Assembly: GCF_019933155.2 (NCBI RefSeq)
Contig: NZ_CP082944.1
Coordinates: 2,296,001-2,360,000, forward strand
Length of the DNA stretch: 64,000 nucleotides
Origin: Metabacillus dongyingensis
GTDB lineage: Bacteria; Bacillota; Bacilli; Bacillales; Bacillaceae
Reading direction: 5' to 3'
The notes beneath the pieces are model-generated. The model was not told the origin of the DNA, made no database searches, and saw nothing but the letters and a program-made list of their open reading frames with translations. This document shows positions 53,315-62,379 of this stretch, one piece after another; position 1 is the first letter of the stretch; each line of letters begins with the position of its first letter. A program made the translations under genes and the position numbers.

Positions 53315-53812
53315 ATGTTTACAAAAACCGAAATCACCCGTAGTTTCAACGCTCCTCGTGAGCTTGTATTTAAGGCATTTACCGAATCAGAACATCTGCA
53401 GAACTGGTGGGGCCCAAAAGGATGGGCTTTTAATATTTCTAAGTTTGAACTTCGCCAGGATGGTGTCTTCCATTACAGCCAGATATCTCCTGACGGTAAT
53501 GTAATGTGGGTCAAATTTGTATATCATGAAGTAAATGCTCCAGAGAAACTCGTTTACACCTCTTTCTTTTCTGATGAAAATGGTAACATCGTACGTGCTC
53601 CTTTTAACGACAACTGGCCATTGGAAATTCTCAATACTTTTACATTCACCGAGCATGAAGGTAAAACAATACTTACGATGATTGGGGCACCTGTATCCCC
53701 AACTGAGGAGGAAATGAAAACTTACGAGGAGTTGCAAGAAATGGTTCAGGAGGGCTTTTCAGGAACCTTCGTTCAACTGGCTGTTTACCTCTCAAATATT
53801 TCAGAAAACTGA
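53315..53812 (+). CDS. SRPBCC / AHSA1-domain protein
   Basis: 165 residues with the AHSA1 lipid-pocket fold: ITRSFNAPRELVFKAFTES start, LQNWWGPKGWAFNI, and WPLEILNTFTFTEHEGKTIL. Ligand unknown. TTGGAGGAATAAA before the ATG. Operon with the ArsR gene, which probably represses both. Followed by a strong hairpin terminator. Confidence 0.9.
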   Translation: MFTKTEITRSFNAPRELVFKAFTESEHLQNWWGPKGWAFNISKFELRQDGVFHYSQISPDGNVMWVKFVYHEVNAPEKLVYTSFFSDENGNIVRAPFNDNWPLEILNTFTFTEHEGKTILTMIGAPVSPTEEEMKTYEELQEMVQEGFSGTFVQLAVYLSNISEN

Positions 53813-53831
53813 TATAGGTCGACGACGAACA

Positions 53832-53880
53832 AAAGAACAATGACACTGTTAATAGCAGTGTTCTCATTGTTCTTGGTAAT
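53832..53880 (+). terminator. Terminator after the AHSA1 gene
   Basis: AGAACAATGACACTG pairs with CAGTG...TCATTGTTCT (three-base bulge), small loop, AT-rich tail. Confidence 0.75.
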
Positions 53881-54011
53881 TATTTATTTTTACTGAATTT
53901 TAAACGAACGAGTGCTTTAGTTGAACATAAAAAAGTGATTATTTAAGAATGAGGATAATTTTATGTTATTCCATTAAAAGTCGCAATTCAAAAATAGTGG
54001 ATCGTGTCCTT

Positions 54012-54062
54012 TATTCTACAATCGGGGGCGATTGCTACATAATGCGATCACTCTTTATAGTT
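54012..54062 (+). repeat. Dispersed repeat, type C
   Basis: TTATTCTACAATCGGGGGCGATTGCTACATAATGCGATCACTC. A degenerate copy (ATTCAACATTCGAAAGCG...GCAGCACAAGG) is at 54372-54402. Confidence 0.78.
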
Positions 54063-54116
54063 GAAAAAGGTACAAAGTCTTTTTCGATTTTAATTTAGAT
54101 ATAGAGGTTGATTATT

Positions 54117-54347
54117 ATGGCTTTGCGAATGATTTTAAATTCAATTGCAGTGGGTTTGTTGCTTTTTTTAACAGCCGTCATCTTACCTGGAAAAATGAAC
54201 ATAAACGAGAATGCTTCAAAAATATTATTTGTAACAATAACATTAGTTTTATTTACTATTTCAAAAGATAAATGGTGGAAAAAGATATTTTCTTTAATCT
54301 TAAGTATAGTTTTCTGTATGATATTAATCGTATTACTAATACGATAA
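54117..54347 (+). CDS. Small membrane protein, 76 residues
   Basis: ATG 54117 follows AGAGGTTG. Three short hydrophobic helices (MILNSIAVGLLLFLTAVILP; ILFVTITLVLFTI; IFSLILSIVFCMILIVLLI). Family not recognised. Lies between two type C repeats. Confidence 0.62.
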   Translation: MALRMILNSIAVGLLLFLTAVILPGKMNINENASKILFVTITLVLFTISKDKWWKKIFSLILSIVFCMILIVLLIR

Positions 54348-54751
54348 GCAAGGTATTCGAATTCAATTTCTTATTCAACATTCGAAAGCGTTTGCAGCAC
54401 AAGGGGCATCGACTCTGTTAGGCAGGGGAGGGTTGACCTTCATGAGACATGTGAACTTCCAAAAGTGCAATCATAACAATACTTAATCAATTACTTCCTG
54501 TAATTGGCTAGCTAAGTATTCACTTTTTGGGGGTAAATCCCTATCCATTAGGAGTAATGCTGATCTTACTTAGAAACTGGTTAATGATATGGCTATGAAA
54601 TCCTAAGAATTCTAGAGCATTCGTGAGATTGAAATTAGTTTATCGAGGGAGTTTAGTTTAACAGGAATAAGAAGGCGATTGAAAAATTAATCATAATAAA
54701 GGAATTCTAGATTAGATCAATGAACCCGTTTATTTGTTGAGGCCATAAATG
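54348..54751. other. Intergenic stretch with scraps
   Basis: A 21-codon minus-strand frame (MDRDLPPKSEYLASQLQEVID, about 54492-54557) may be a relic. The rest shows degenerate repeat and no gene. Confidence 0.4.
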
Positions 54752-54792
54752 TAAAAAAGCCTTGTGGTACTTAATTTCCACAAAGGGCTTTT
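54752..54792 (-). terminator. Terminator of the 54797-55078 gene
   Basis: AAAAAGCCTTGTGG / CCACAAAGGGCTTTT stem (one bulge) with T run on the minus side. Confidence 0.85.
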
Positions 54793-54796
54793 GCAT

Positions 54797-55078
54797 TTAG
54801 TAAAGAGTAGGGGTTGGAGGACAGGCAACAGCATCAATAAATCTTGGATCAATACCATAAAACATCCAGAAGACACCGTTCCATCTATATCCAGAAACTT
54901 CACCATACTCGACGCGAGTTGGGTAAAACCAAAAGCGTTCTCCATTTATTAGCCAAACATATGTGTTTTGGTATAAACAGTCAATTACATAGGATACAGA
55001 AGGCTTGGGTGGAATGAATGTCGGGGGAGGCGATTGTGGTTGTTGTCTCATTGGACCTTGTGGTAGAAAAAATACCAT
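54797..55078 (-). CDS. Proline-rich hypothetical protein, possible spore-surface protein
   Basis: 93 residues; AGGAGTGAAATCAT before the ATG at 55078. Gln/Pro-rich start (RQQPQSPPPTFIPPKP), then an aromatic-rich domain (YVWLINGERFWFYPTRVEYG; VFWMFYGIDPRFIDAVACPP). Such Pro- and Tyr-rich small proteins occur on Bacillus spores but I cannot name a family. Confidence 0.68.
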   Translation of the reverse strand: MVFFLPQGPMRQQPQSPPPTFIPPKPSVSYVIDCLYQNTYVWLINGERFWFYPTRVEYGEVSGYRWNGVFWMFYGIDPRFIDAVACPPTPTLY

Positions 55079-55157
55079 ATGATTTCACTCCTTTTCAGAT
55101 TGGTCTTCAACATTATATGAATAAACAACCAGAAGGTTAAAAAAGGACAAATAACTT

Positions 55158-55250
55158 TGAACTAACGGGTGCTTAGTTCAACAAGAAAGAGTAGTTAAGA
55201 TCTTCAACAATCGGGGGCGTTAATCCAAGAAGGGTTAACGCCATTTTTGT
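55158..55250 (+). repeat. Dispersed repeat, two units
   Basis: GAACTAACGGGTGCTTAGTTC is a partial unit; CTTCAACAATCGGGGGCGTTAATCC...GGGTTAACGCC (55204-55243) has a fourth hairpin type, GGCGTTAA/TTAACGCC. Confidence 0.78.
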
Positions 55251-55335
55251 TAAACTAACTTACCGTAGAAACAAAATGAATTGTCCTTAATGGAATGGAA
55301 TAAACAATAATTTATAAGCAAATGAAAATAAAGCT

Positions 55336-55434
55336 TATTAAGCAATCGGGGGCGATTGCTTAACAAAGTCTTATTGAAGTAAAGGGCGGTTTCAATGGTT
55401 CTGATCAACAATCGGGACAAATTGTTGAATAACA
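55336..55434 (+). repeat. Dispersed repeat, deleted type A plus minimal unit
   Basis: TTATTAAGCAATCGGGGGCG...AACAAAGTC then TTATTGAAGTAAAGGGCGG: type A that lost the TGTCGCCTCTTC part. Then GATCAACAATCGGGAC AAATTGTTGAATAAC (55404-55434), the cleanest minimal unit. Confidence 0.82.
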
Positions 55435-55544
55435 AATAAAAATTTCAGGTATAGTAATTAAAGAAAAAAGAGAGAATTTTCGGTCTTTTTTTGTATGTCT
55501 TCTGCGTCACTTTTCATGTAATTGCTTTGCATCCATTAACACAA

Positions 55545-56462
55545 TTATATATAAATTTTTCCTTCCCCTACTTTCACACAAGCTCCTCCGATTTTGACTT
55601 GTTTATAATCATTTCCTTCTTTACTGATAGAAATATCAACAAAACTAGGACGCCCCATTTCTAAACCTTGTTCGCTGCGGATGGTATATGTTCCATTTTC
55701 ATTGAATGGAATGAGTGCATGTTCGATGAGATAAGCCCCTAAAGGTCCACTGGCGTTACCAGTAGCGGGATCCTCAGTAATTCCCATGGCAGGGGCAAAC
55801 ATGCGGCCATGTACCGTTGAACTAGGATTTACAGTTTCTAGCGTGAATACGAAAATATGCTGCGTATCCTTATTAGCTGAAAAAGATTGCTGCCACACAT
55901 CATTTCGGAAGTTGATACGTTTCATGGCATCTAGTGAACGTACAGGAATATATAAGAAAGGAACACCGGATGAAATCGTTTGGATAGGCAAGTTAGTATC
56001 AATTTCGTCAACAGACAATGACAAAAGATCAGCAATGACTTTGGTATCATGATACACTTCTCCAAATTTCGGGATTGGCTGACTCATTTCGGCCTTTGTG
56101 ATTTTATCATGCTCTTTATAAACAGTTACGTGAATATCTCCTACCCCTTCTTCTAAAATCCACTCATTAACACCTTGTACGGTCTCTACCCAATTTTCAA
56201 GTCCTAAGAGAAATGCGGTTCCTACTGTTGGGTGACCTGCTACTGGCAACTCAATTTGCGGGGTGAAGATCCGTACTTTTTTAGTTTTGGTCTGATCGCT
56301 AGGCGGGAAAATAAACACTGTTTCAGATAGGTTCAATTCCCGGGCTATTTTTTGCATTACATTTGTAGCAAGTGGTATTGAGGATTGAAATACAGCCAGT
56401 TGATTACCTCCAAACCTTTGATCAGTAAAAACGTCGACTAAAACGTAAGATAATTCTGACAT
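55545..56462 (-). CDS. PhzF-family isomerase
   Basis: 305 residues on the minus strand from ATG 56462 (GAAAGGAG upstream). LVDVFTDQRFGGNQLAVFQ, LNLSETVFIF (catalytic Glu region), LPVAGHPTVGTAFLL and ITEDPATGNASGPLGAYL are PhzF signatures. Members isomerise or epimerise small acids; not evidence for phenazine synthesis, as no other phz gene is present. Divergent from the lysR gene, which probably controls it. Confidence 0.92.
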   Translation of the reverse strand: MSELSYVLVDVFTDQRFGGNQLAVFQSSIPLATNVMQKIARELNLSETVFIFPPSDQTKTKKVRIFTPQIELPVAGHPTVGTAFLLGLENWVETVQGVNEWILEEGVGDIHVTVYKEHDKITKAEMSQPIPKFGEVYHDTKVIADLLSLSVDEIDTNLPIQTISSGVPFLYIPVRSLDAMKRINFRNDVWQQSFSANKDTQHIFVFTLETVNPSSTVHGRMFAPAMGITEDPATGNASGPLGAYLIEHALIPFNENGTYTIRSEQGLEMGRPSFVDISISKEGNDYKQVKIGGACVKVGEGKIYI

Positions 56463-56546
56463 TTTCATTTCTCCTTTCAATAAAAACTCTAATAAAAGAA
56501 TAACCCTTTTCTTTACATTAGTAAAATGAATCTTTATGATTATAAA

Positions 56547-56563
56547 CATGAATAATATTCATG
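56547..56563. promoter_or_regulatory. Palindromic operator between phzF and lysR genes
   Basis: CATGAATA-A-TATTCATG, a perfect 17-base palindrome of LysR type (inverted ATTC/GAAT arms), between the divergent starts, 21 bases before the regulator start. Confidence 0.7.
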
Positions 56564-56584
56564 CATGGAAATGAGGATAAAATC

Positions 56585-57472
56585 ATGACGCTTATTCAAA
56601 TGGAGATTTTTTTGAAAGTAATACAAACAGGGAGCTTTACTAGAGCTGGAGAAGAACTGGGGTTGTCTCAATCAGCAGTGAGTCATGCAATAACCAGTCT
56701 GGAATCTGAATTAGGTTTTATGTTAATCAAACGAAACCGATCAGGGGTAAGCATTACTGCAAATGGAGAACGGATGTTAGGTTATATAAGTAAAATCATG
56801 CACATAAAGGAACAAATGGAACAAGATGCAGCGAGTATCACAGGGGGACACACAGGTACGATCAGAGTAGGTACTTTTTCTAGTGTCTCCATTAAATGGC
56901 TGCCTCAAATCTTGAAACAATTTCAACAGAACTACCCTTCTATCCAAGTAGAATTATTAGAAGGGGGTTATGAGGAAGTGGAACACTGGATCAATGTGGG
57001 TTTAGTCGATTTGGGTTTTATATCAGTTACACCAAAAAATGTTCATGAGGTATTGATACTAAAAAAAGACCGATTCGTTTTACTTCTCCCTCAAGGACAT
57101 GCGCTTTGTCGAGATGGCTCTATTACGATGGAGAAGATAGCAGCAGAACCTTTTATCATGCCCAAAAAAGGGTGCGATGCCTATATAAGAAAGCTTTTTA
57201 AAGAGAGAAAATTAAAACCTAGTATCCGATTTGAAATAGGTGATGACCATGCAATAGTCGCATTAGTTCAAGCTGGGTTAGGAGTTAGTGTTTTACCGGA
57301 GATGACACTGCCAAATTCAATGGATAAAGTAGTGTCAGTCTACATTGGTGATGAAATATACCGAACGATTGGTATTGCTTCTACTTCGTTTACCACTCTT
57401 TCTCCAGCAGCTAAGAAGTTTTTAGAGGTAACAGAAGCTTGGATAATAGAAGAACGATCATTTATTCGTTAA
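56585..57472 (+). CDS. LysR-family transcriptional regulator
   Basis: 295 residues from ATG 56585 (GAGGATAAAATC upstream). HTH region IQTGSFTRAGEELGLSQSAV-SHAITSLE, then a two-lobed effector domain (GTIRVGTFSSVSIKWLPQIL). Divergent from phzF with a shared palindrome, the standard LysR arrangement. Confidence 0.92.
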   Translation: MTLIQMEIFLKVIQTGSFTRAGEELGLSQSAVSHAITSLESELGFMLIKRNRSGVSITANGERMLGYISKIMHIKEQMEQDAASITGGHTGTIRVGTFSSVSIKWLPQILKQFQQNYPSIQVELLEGGYEEVEHWINVGLVDLGFISVTPKNVHEVLILKKDRFVLLLPQGHALCRDGSITMEKIAAEPFIMPKKGCDAYIRKLFKERKLKPSIRFEIGDDHAIVALVQAGLGVSVLPEMTLPNSMDKVVSVYIGDEIYRTIGIASTSFTTLSPAAKKFLEVTEAWIIEERSFIR

Positions 57473-57515
57473 TTACAAGGATTACTCTCTAGCGTATAGG
57501 TAGTTGTAAGATATT

Positions 57516-57545
57516 GTGGAATCGGACCAGATAATTGAATAACAC
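57516..57545 (+). repeat. Dispersed repeat, minimal unit
   Basis: GTGGAATCGGACC...ATAATTGAATAACAC, degenerate at its left end. A 3' half unit GGGCAGTTTAATGGAATAAC is at 58176-58195. Confidence 0.6.
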
Positions 57546-57723
57546 TCGGAAGTTAATTTGATATTTATGTTACAAAATAGAGATTGTGAAGTAATGTACT
57601 TAAAGTAATAGGCAGTTTAAATAAGGAATTCATAATTTTAAAGAAGGAATATTCGACATATCCAGAGAAATTAATGTTTTTAAAACTTAATTTAGATGTA
57701 GCTTTATTAAGGAGAGAAAAAAC

Positions 57724-58155
57724 ATGACTTCAAACTTCCATAATGATTGTATTTTTTGTTCAATAGTTTCAGGCGATATATCCTCCAGTATTGTTTATAA
57801 GGACGATTATGTAATTGCCTTTATGGACATCTCACCTATTAATCAAGGGCACTTGCTGGTCATTCCTAAAAATCACTATGTGTATTTGTCAGATGTGCCA
57901 GAAAAGATAGCTGCCAGAATGTTTACTGTTGGTCAAAAGTTAGCAAATGCAATTCGTAAGTCCGATGTAAAATGTGAGGGCATTAACTTTTTTCTTGCAG
58001 ATGGTGAAGCAGCTTTTCAAGAAGTCTTCCATTCGCATTTGCACGTATTCCCACGATTTAAGGGAGATTCGTTTAAAATTGATGCAGATTGGTCGGTAAA
58101 TCCATCACGGACAGAGTTAGACGAAATAGCAAAAAGAATATGTTCATCAATGTAG
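57724..58155 (+). CDS. HIT-family nucleotide hydrolase
   Basis: 143 residues: CIFCSIVSGDISSSIVYKDD start, INQGHLLVIPKNHY, and the histidine triad FHSHLHVFPR. It cleaves nucleotide phosphoramidates or dinucleotides such as AppppA. AAGGAGAG before the ATG. Distinct from the core hit gene expected elsewhere. Confidence 0.92.
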   Translation: MTSNFHNDCIFCSIVSGDISSSIVYKDDYVIAFMDISPINQGHLLVIPKNHYVYLSDVPEKIAARMFTVGQKLANAIRKSDVKCEGINFFLADGEAAFQEVFHSHLHVFPRFKGDSFKIDADWSVNPSRTELDEIAKRICSSM

Positions 58156-58620
58156 GCACTTAAATAACTAACAGCGGGCAGTTTAATGGAATAACACTTC
58201 CAAACAAAACAGGATATTTATATTAAAATCGGTGTGACATTGTGAAGAAATGTACTTATACGCATTCCTTGTGACTGTAGGAATTATGTATTCAGCACAA
58301 GCGAAAGTTTTGGGGATATTATTGGGGATAATATTAAAACGGAAATTGCAGAATAGCTAATGAGCCCTGCACTTTCCTCAACAATTTTGTAATCGTTTCC
58401 AAAAAAGAAAACACCATCGGTGACAGCACTGTTCGTAGACACATAACTGAAATTATCTGTGTGAGATGGAAAGTGTAGTTGTAACATAACCTGGCTTTGT
58501 TATTTGCGAAGCTGGTTTTTTAATTGAGCAAAATTAAAAATTATGGCTTGATTATTATTAAAATTCATTATAAGATTAGAAAAATCAGATAAATCAAATA
58601 AATTAATTAACTGAAACACT

Positions 58621-58855
58621 ATGAACGGGAGTATTAAGGAATATTTATTGTTAAGAGAACTGTCGGCTGGTGAAAGACAGTCAATAAATCCCCCAACTCG
58701 CCCAGGAGTGGTAAGGCCGATATGTAGGTCTTAACGGTTGACCGCCGTAATAAAGTCCTTAAGCGGGTTCGTTTAGTTTTTTTAAATGAATCAATTAGAG
58801 TGGTACCACGTAGGCAAAGCCTGTCGTCTCTTATGAGATGATAGGCTTTTTTATT
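58621..58855 (+). promoter_or_regulatory. T-box leader upstream of leuA
   Basis: A tRNA-sensing leader: stem I region from about 58621, the T-box sequence AGAGTGGTACCACG at 58797-58810, and the terminator AAGCCTGTCGTCTC/GAGATGATAGGCTT plus TTTTTT at 58817-58855. CTC in AACTCGCC near 58697 is a candidate leucine specifier, fitting a leuA gene, though I could not fold stem I with certainty. Uncharged tRNA-Leu would allow read-through. Confidence 0.85.
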
Positions 58856-58887
58856 TTCAAATAAATTAACAAAAAGGTGGAGTCTGA

Positions 58888-60588
58888 ATGAATATCGAAA
58901 AATATTCTAGAGGTTACTTTATGCCCCCAGTGAAAAGCTTGAAATGGACAGAGAGGGAGTATATTACGGAATCTCCTACGTGGTGTAGTGTAGATCTTCG
59001 AGATGGAAATCAGGCTTTGGTCGTCCCTATGAGTCTGGAGGAGAAGTTAGAATATTTTCAATTGCTTTTGCAAGTAGGTTTCAAGGAAATAGAAGTGGGC
59101 TTTCCCGCTGCATCGGAAACAGAATTCGCTTTTTTACGCAGATTGATTGAACAAGATTTAATTCCGGATGATGTGACTATTCAAGTGCTAACACAGTCAA
59201 GAGAACACATTATAAGAAAAACATTTGAAGCGCTAAAAGGTGTGAATAAAGCAGTGGTGCACCTGTACAATTCCACATCAGTGGCACAGCGTGAGCAAGT
59301 ATTCAAAAAATCTGAAGAAGAAATTATTGACATAGCTGTAACCGGAGCAAAGATGCTTAAGAAATATGCTGATGAAACCGAGGGAGATTTCCAGTTTCAG
59401 TATTCCCCGGAAAGTTTCACGGGTACAGAAGTGGAGTTCGCACTTGATATCTGCAACCGGGTACTTGATATATGGAAACCGACAGTCAAAAACAAGGTGA
59501 TTATCAACCTCCCAGCTACGGTATCAATCTCCATGCCTCACGTTTATGCAAGTCAAATTGAGTATATGAGTGATCATCTGAACTACCGGGACAATGTGAT
59601 CCTGTCACTTCACCCACACAATGACAGAGGAACCGGGGTTGCAGATGCAGAGCTTGGAATGCTTGCCGGAGCGGAGAGAGTTGAAGGAACATTGTTTGGA
59701 AATGGAGAAAGAACAGGCAACGTAGACATTGTAACGCTAGCATTAAATATGTTTTCACACGGAGTGGATCCTAAGCTGAATTTTGAAAATATCCCTAAAA
59801 TTATTTCCATGTATGAAGAATTGACAAAAATGAAGGTTCACGAAAGACACCCATATGGCGGTGAACTCGTCTTTACTGCATTTTCAGGCTCCCATCAAGA
59901 TGCCATTGCCAAAGGGATGAAATGGCGTGAAGAAAAAGAATGTCAGTATTGGACCGTCCCTTATCTATTGATTGATCCGATGGATATTGGCAGAAAATAT
60001 GAAGGAGATATCATCCGTATTAACAGCCAATCCGGTAAGGGTGGAATCGGCTATGTGCTTCAGCAAAAGTATGGACTTGATCTGCCTGCCGAAATGCGTG
60101 AGAGCTTCGGATATAGTGTTAAAAATGTTTCGGATCGAAAGCACAAGGAGCTTATGCCGAATGAAATCTATGACATTTTTATCAACGAATATGTGAATAT
60201 TAATACCCCTGTCGAGTTTATCAATTACAAATTTACTCAAAATGATCATTACGAAACAATTGTATCGATCCGGATGAAGAATGAAGTACATGAATTTAAC
60301 GGTGTGGGGAATGGAAGACTAGACGCTATCAGCAACGTTCTTCAAACCCAATTGGGTATCTATTATAAAGATTTAGTTTATAAAGAGCATGCGCAAGAAA
60401 TAGGCTCAGGATCAAACGCTGTATCTTATGTAGGGATTACCGATATGGATGGTGTTGTATATTGGGGCTGCGGGATTGACGCTGATATTATGACCTCTTC
60501 TGTAAAAGCTCTGTTTAGTGCCGTTAACAAAATGGTATCCAGCTTACAACTTCCTGTTGATAAAGAATTTATCCTTTTAAAAAAATAA
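58888..60588 (+). CDS. leuA: 2-isopropylmalate synthase, type 2
   Basis: 566 residues of the long IPMS2 class (LeuA of Corynebacterium type). First step of leucine synthesis: acetyl-CoA plus 2-oxoisovalerate to 2-isopropylmalate. WCSVDLRDGNQALV (DRE-TIM metal motif), LSLHPHNDRGTGVADAELG, GNGERTGNVDIVTLALNM; C-terminal regulatory domain after about residue 430. AAAGGTGGAG before the ATG. It stands alone, without leuBCD, and has its own T-box. Confidence 0.94.
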   Translation: MNIEKYSRGYFMPPVKSLKWTEREYITESPTWCSVDLRDGNQALVVPMSLEEKLEYFQLLLQVGFKEIEVGFPAASETEFAFLRRLIEQDLIPDDVTIQVLTQSREHIIRKTFEALKGVNKAVVHLYNSTSVAQREQVFKKSEEEIIDIAVTGAKMLKKYADETEGDFQFQYSPESFTGTEVEFALDICNRVLDIWKPTVKNKVIINLPATVSISMPHVYASQIEYMSDHLNYRDNVILSLHPHNDRGTGVADAELGMLAGAERVEGTLFGNGERTGNVDIVTLALNMFSHGVDPKLNFENIPKIISMYEELTKMKVHERHPYGGELVFTAFSGSHQDAIAKGMKWREEKECQYWTVPYLLIDPMDIGRKYEGDIIRINSQSGKGGIGYVLQQKYGLDLPAEMRESFGYSVKNVSDRKHKELMPNEIYDIFINEYVNINTPVEFINYKFTQNDHYETIVSIRMKNEVHEFNGVGNGRLDAISNVLQTQLGIYYKDLVYKEHAQEIGSGSNAVSYVGITDMDGVVYWGCGIDADIMTSSVKALFSAVNKMVSSLQLPVDKEFILLKK

Positions 60589-60836
60589 GCGGGAAATGCT
60601 TCTGAAGAAAGCCAAAAACGTTGATAAATCAACGATGTAAAAAATTCTTGCATAATCGATAAAAAACGTAAATAGGCCAAACCCTCCAGTACAGTTATTA
60701 CATTACAGTGCCACATCGTGCAAGTTCACTTTGTGTTTAAACATTCTTTTCCTCCACACAATATGTAGGGGATGAATCTGGATGGTATGAGGACAAATTG
60801 AGCACTACCAATGATTAAAAATAAAGAAAGACTAGT

Positions 60837-60893
60837 AAGGTGTATGTGAAAGGACTTAAATAATGTCCTTTCACCATACACCTTTTTTAAATG
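60837..60893 (+). terminator. Strong terminator hairpin downstream of leuA
   Basis: AAGGTGTATGTGAAAGGAC pairs with GTCCTTTCACCATACACCTT (one bulged base), nine-base loop, six T. It lies 250 bases after leuA in the 460-base gap to the hydrolase; the rest of that gap shows no gene. Confidence 0.88.
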
Positions 60894-61048
60894 AAATTTA
60901 AACTTTCCTCTTACCTGACTTTAACCTTTATTGCCTAAGATAGACATGAAAAGGTAAAAGGAGGATTGGTCATACCTAAAGAAGAAAATCCGTCATTTAG
61001 AATCGAATATAGCGTTTATATCCATAGAGTTTATATAGGAAGTGGTGA

Positions 61049-62017
61049 ATGAAAACAAAAATAAAGAGTATGACGAGAAATATTTTATTAATTATAGTAG
61101 CAGTCCTTCTTATTTGGATCATTTTTCATAATGTTATGACTATATATGAACAAAAAAAATACCAAGCATTAGGAAAATTAGTTGAAGTGGGTGGAAACAA
61201 CATGCATGTCTATACAAAGGGTGATGGTCGAAATACAATTCTCTTATTAAACGGTTTGGGCACGGCTGCACCAGTGATGGATTTTGAACCTTTGATTAAT
61301 GAGATGGCTAAGTACAATAAAATTGTAGTCGTAGAACCTTTTGGATATGGCTGGAGTGATTTAACAAATAAGGAACGAACAGTGGAAAACATAGTTGAAG
61401 AAGTAAGAACAGCTCTAAAAAAGTCAAACATAGAAGGGCCATACATATTAATGCCTCACTCTGTTTCCGGAATCTATAGCATGTATTATGCTAATAAATA
61501 TCCAGATGAAATTAAAGCTATTATAGGGATTGATTTTACATTGCCGAAGGCTTTAGAATATTTTGCAGAGTCTGCACCAACATTGCCAAAGTATATGAGC
61601 TTTGCTGCCCCGACTGGAATTGTAAGATTTGCATTAACTATCACCTCTGATGAATTCCTGCCAATAGCAAATGAAGGAAGTTATTCTAATGAGAATCTAA
61701 AGATGACCAAAATCATTTCTGCTTGGAAAGGCTATAATCGAAATGTAGTGGATGAGGGAAATGAAATAAATAATAATATAGAAAAAACGAAAGATATGTC
61801 ATTTCCTGCGCATTTGCCTGTCATGATCTTTACTGCGGATAAAAATGAAGGAAATAAAGAAGGCCGATCAAATAAAACTTTTTATCAATCGCAATTAAGA
61901 AATGTAGCTATAAATAAACTCGTTATTTTAGAAGGACACCATTATCTCCATTGGACGCGGTATAAGAAAATATCCGATTACGTAAATGAATTCACGGATA
62001 CTTTTGTAAAGGATTAA
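61049..62017 (+). CDS. Membrane-anchored alpha/beta hydrolase
   Basis: 322 residues. N-terminal helix (ILLIIVAVLLIWIIFHNVM) anchors it, then the hydrolase fold: LLLNGLGTAAPVMDF (oxyanion HG-like), VEPFGYGWSD, nucleophile elbow MPHSVSGIYSMYYA and catalytic His in LEGHHYLHW. Substrate unknown. GGAAGTGGTG before the ATG. Confidence 0.88.
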   Translation: MKTKIKSMTRNILLIIVAVLLIWIIFHNVMTIYEQKKYQALGKLVEVGGNNMHVYTKGDGRNTILLLNGLGTAAPVMDFEPLINEMAKYNKIVVVEPFGYGWSDLTNKERTVENIVEEVRTALKKSNIEGPYILMPHSVSGIYSMYYANKYPDEIKAIIGIDFTLPKALEYFAESAPTLPKYMSFAAPTGIVRFALTITSDEFLPIANEGSYSNENLKMTKIISAWKGYNRNVVDEGNEINNNIEKTKDMSFPAHLPVMIFTADKNEGNKEGRSNKTFYQSQLRNVAINKLVILEGHHYLHWTRYKKISDYVNEFTDTFVKD

Positions 62018-62091
62018 TAGAATGTATTCATCTAAAAAGAAGCTTGTTGTTTATGCAATATCTATACAGCAAGTTTATTTTAATATATTTA

Positions 62092-62230
62092 ACAATCAAG
62101 GCGCTTATCTGATTTAAAGATAAGTGTCTTTTTAATGAAAAACGATTGTGTTAGTCATATCGATTTGAAATAATTGGTACTAACAAATGGACAGGAGTGT
62201 GAAGGATTCGACTTTTTACCTTCTTTATTT
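62092..62230 (+). repeat. Dispersed repeat, type B with terminator-like hairpin
   Basis: AAGGCGCTTATCTGATTTAAAGATAAGTGTC: ACTTATCT/AGATAAGT hairpin followed by TTTTT, then the type B tail ending AATTGGTACTAACAAATGG. As at 29694, it directly follows a gene and could end its transcript. Confidence 0.82.
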
Positions 62231-62312
62231 AAGGCTGTTTTCTAAAAGATTGTTCTAACTGGATAAAAGAACTAACTACTTGTATTTTATGGTGAAATAT
62301 ATAATTGGTTCT

Positions 62313-62345
62313 TATTCAACAAACGGGCAGGATCGTGGAATAAGA
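62313..62345 (+). repeat. Dispersed repeat, minimal unit
   Basis: CTTATTCAACAAACGGGCAGGATCGTGGAATAAG, with 14-base inverted ends. Confidence 0.8.
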
Positions 62346-62379
62346 ATGGTAAAATGAAAGAAACAAACGAGGTGCGGAT

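Noticed and set aside
55545..56462. PhzF as evidence for phenazine biosynthesis
   Set aside because: No other phz gene is nearby; PhzF-fold isomerases are widespread in Bacillaceae without phenazines.
58284..58487. Minus-strand 67-codon frame upstream of the T-box
   Set aside because: Reads fairly smoothly (DGVFFFGNDYKIVEESAG) but has only a weak ribosome site and overlaps a hairpin; not enough to call a gene, though a relic of a spore-type protein is possible.
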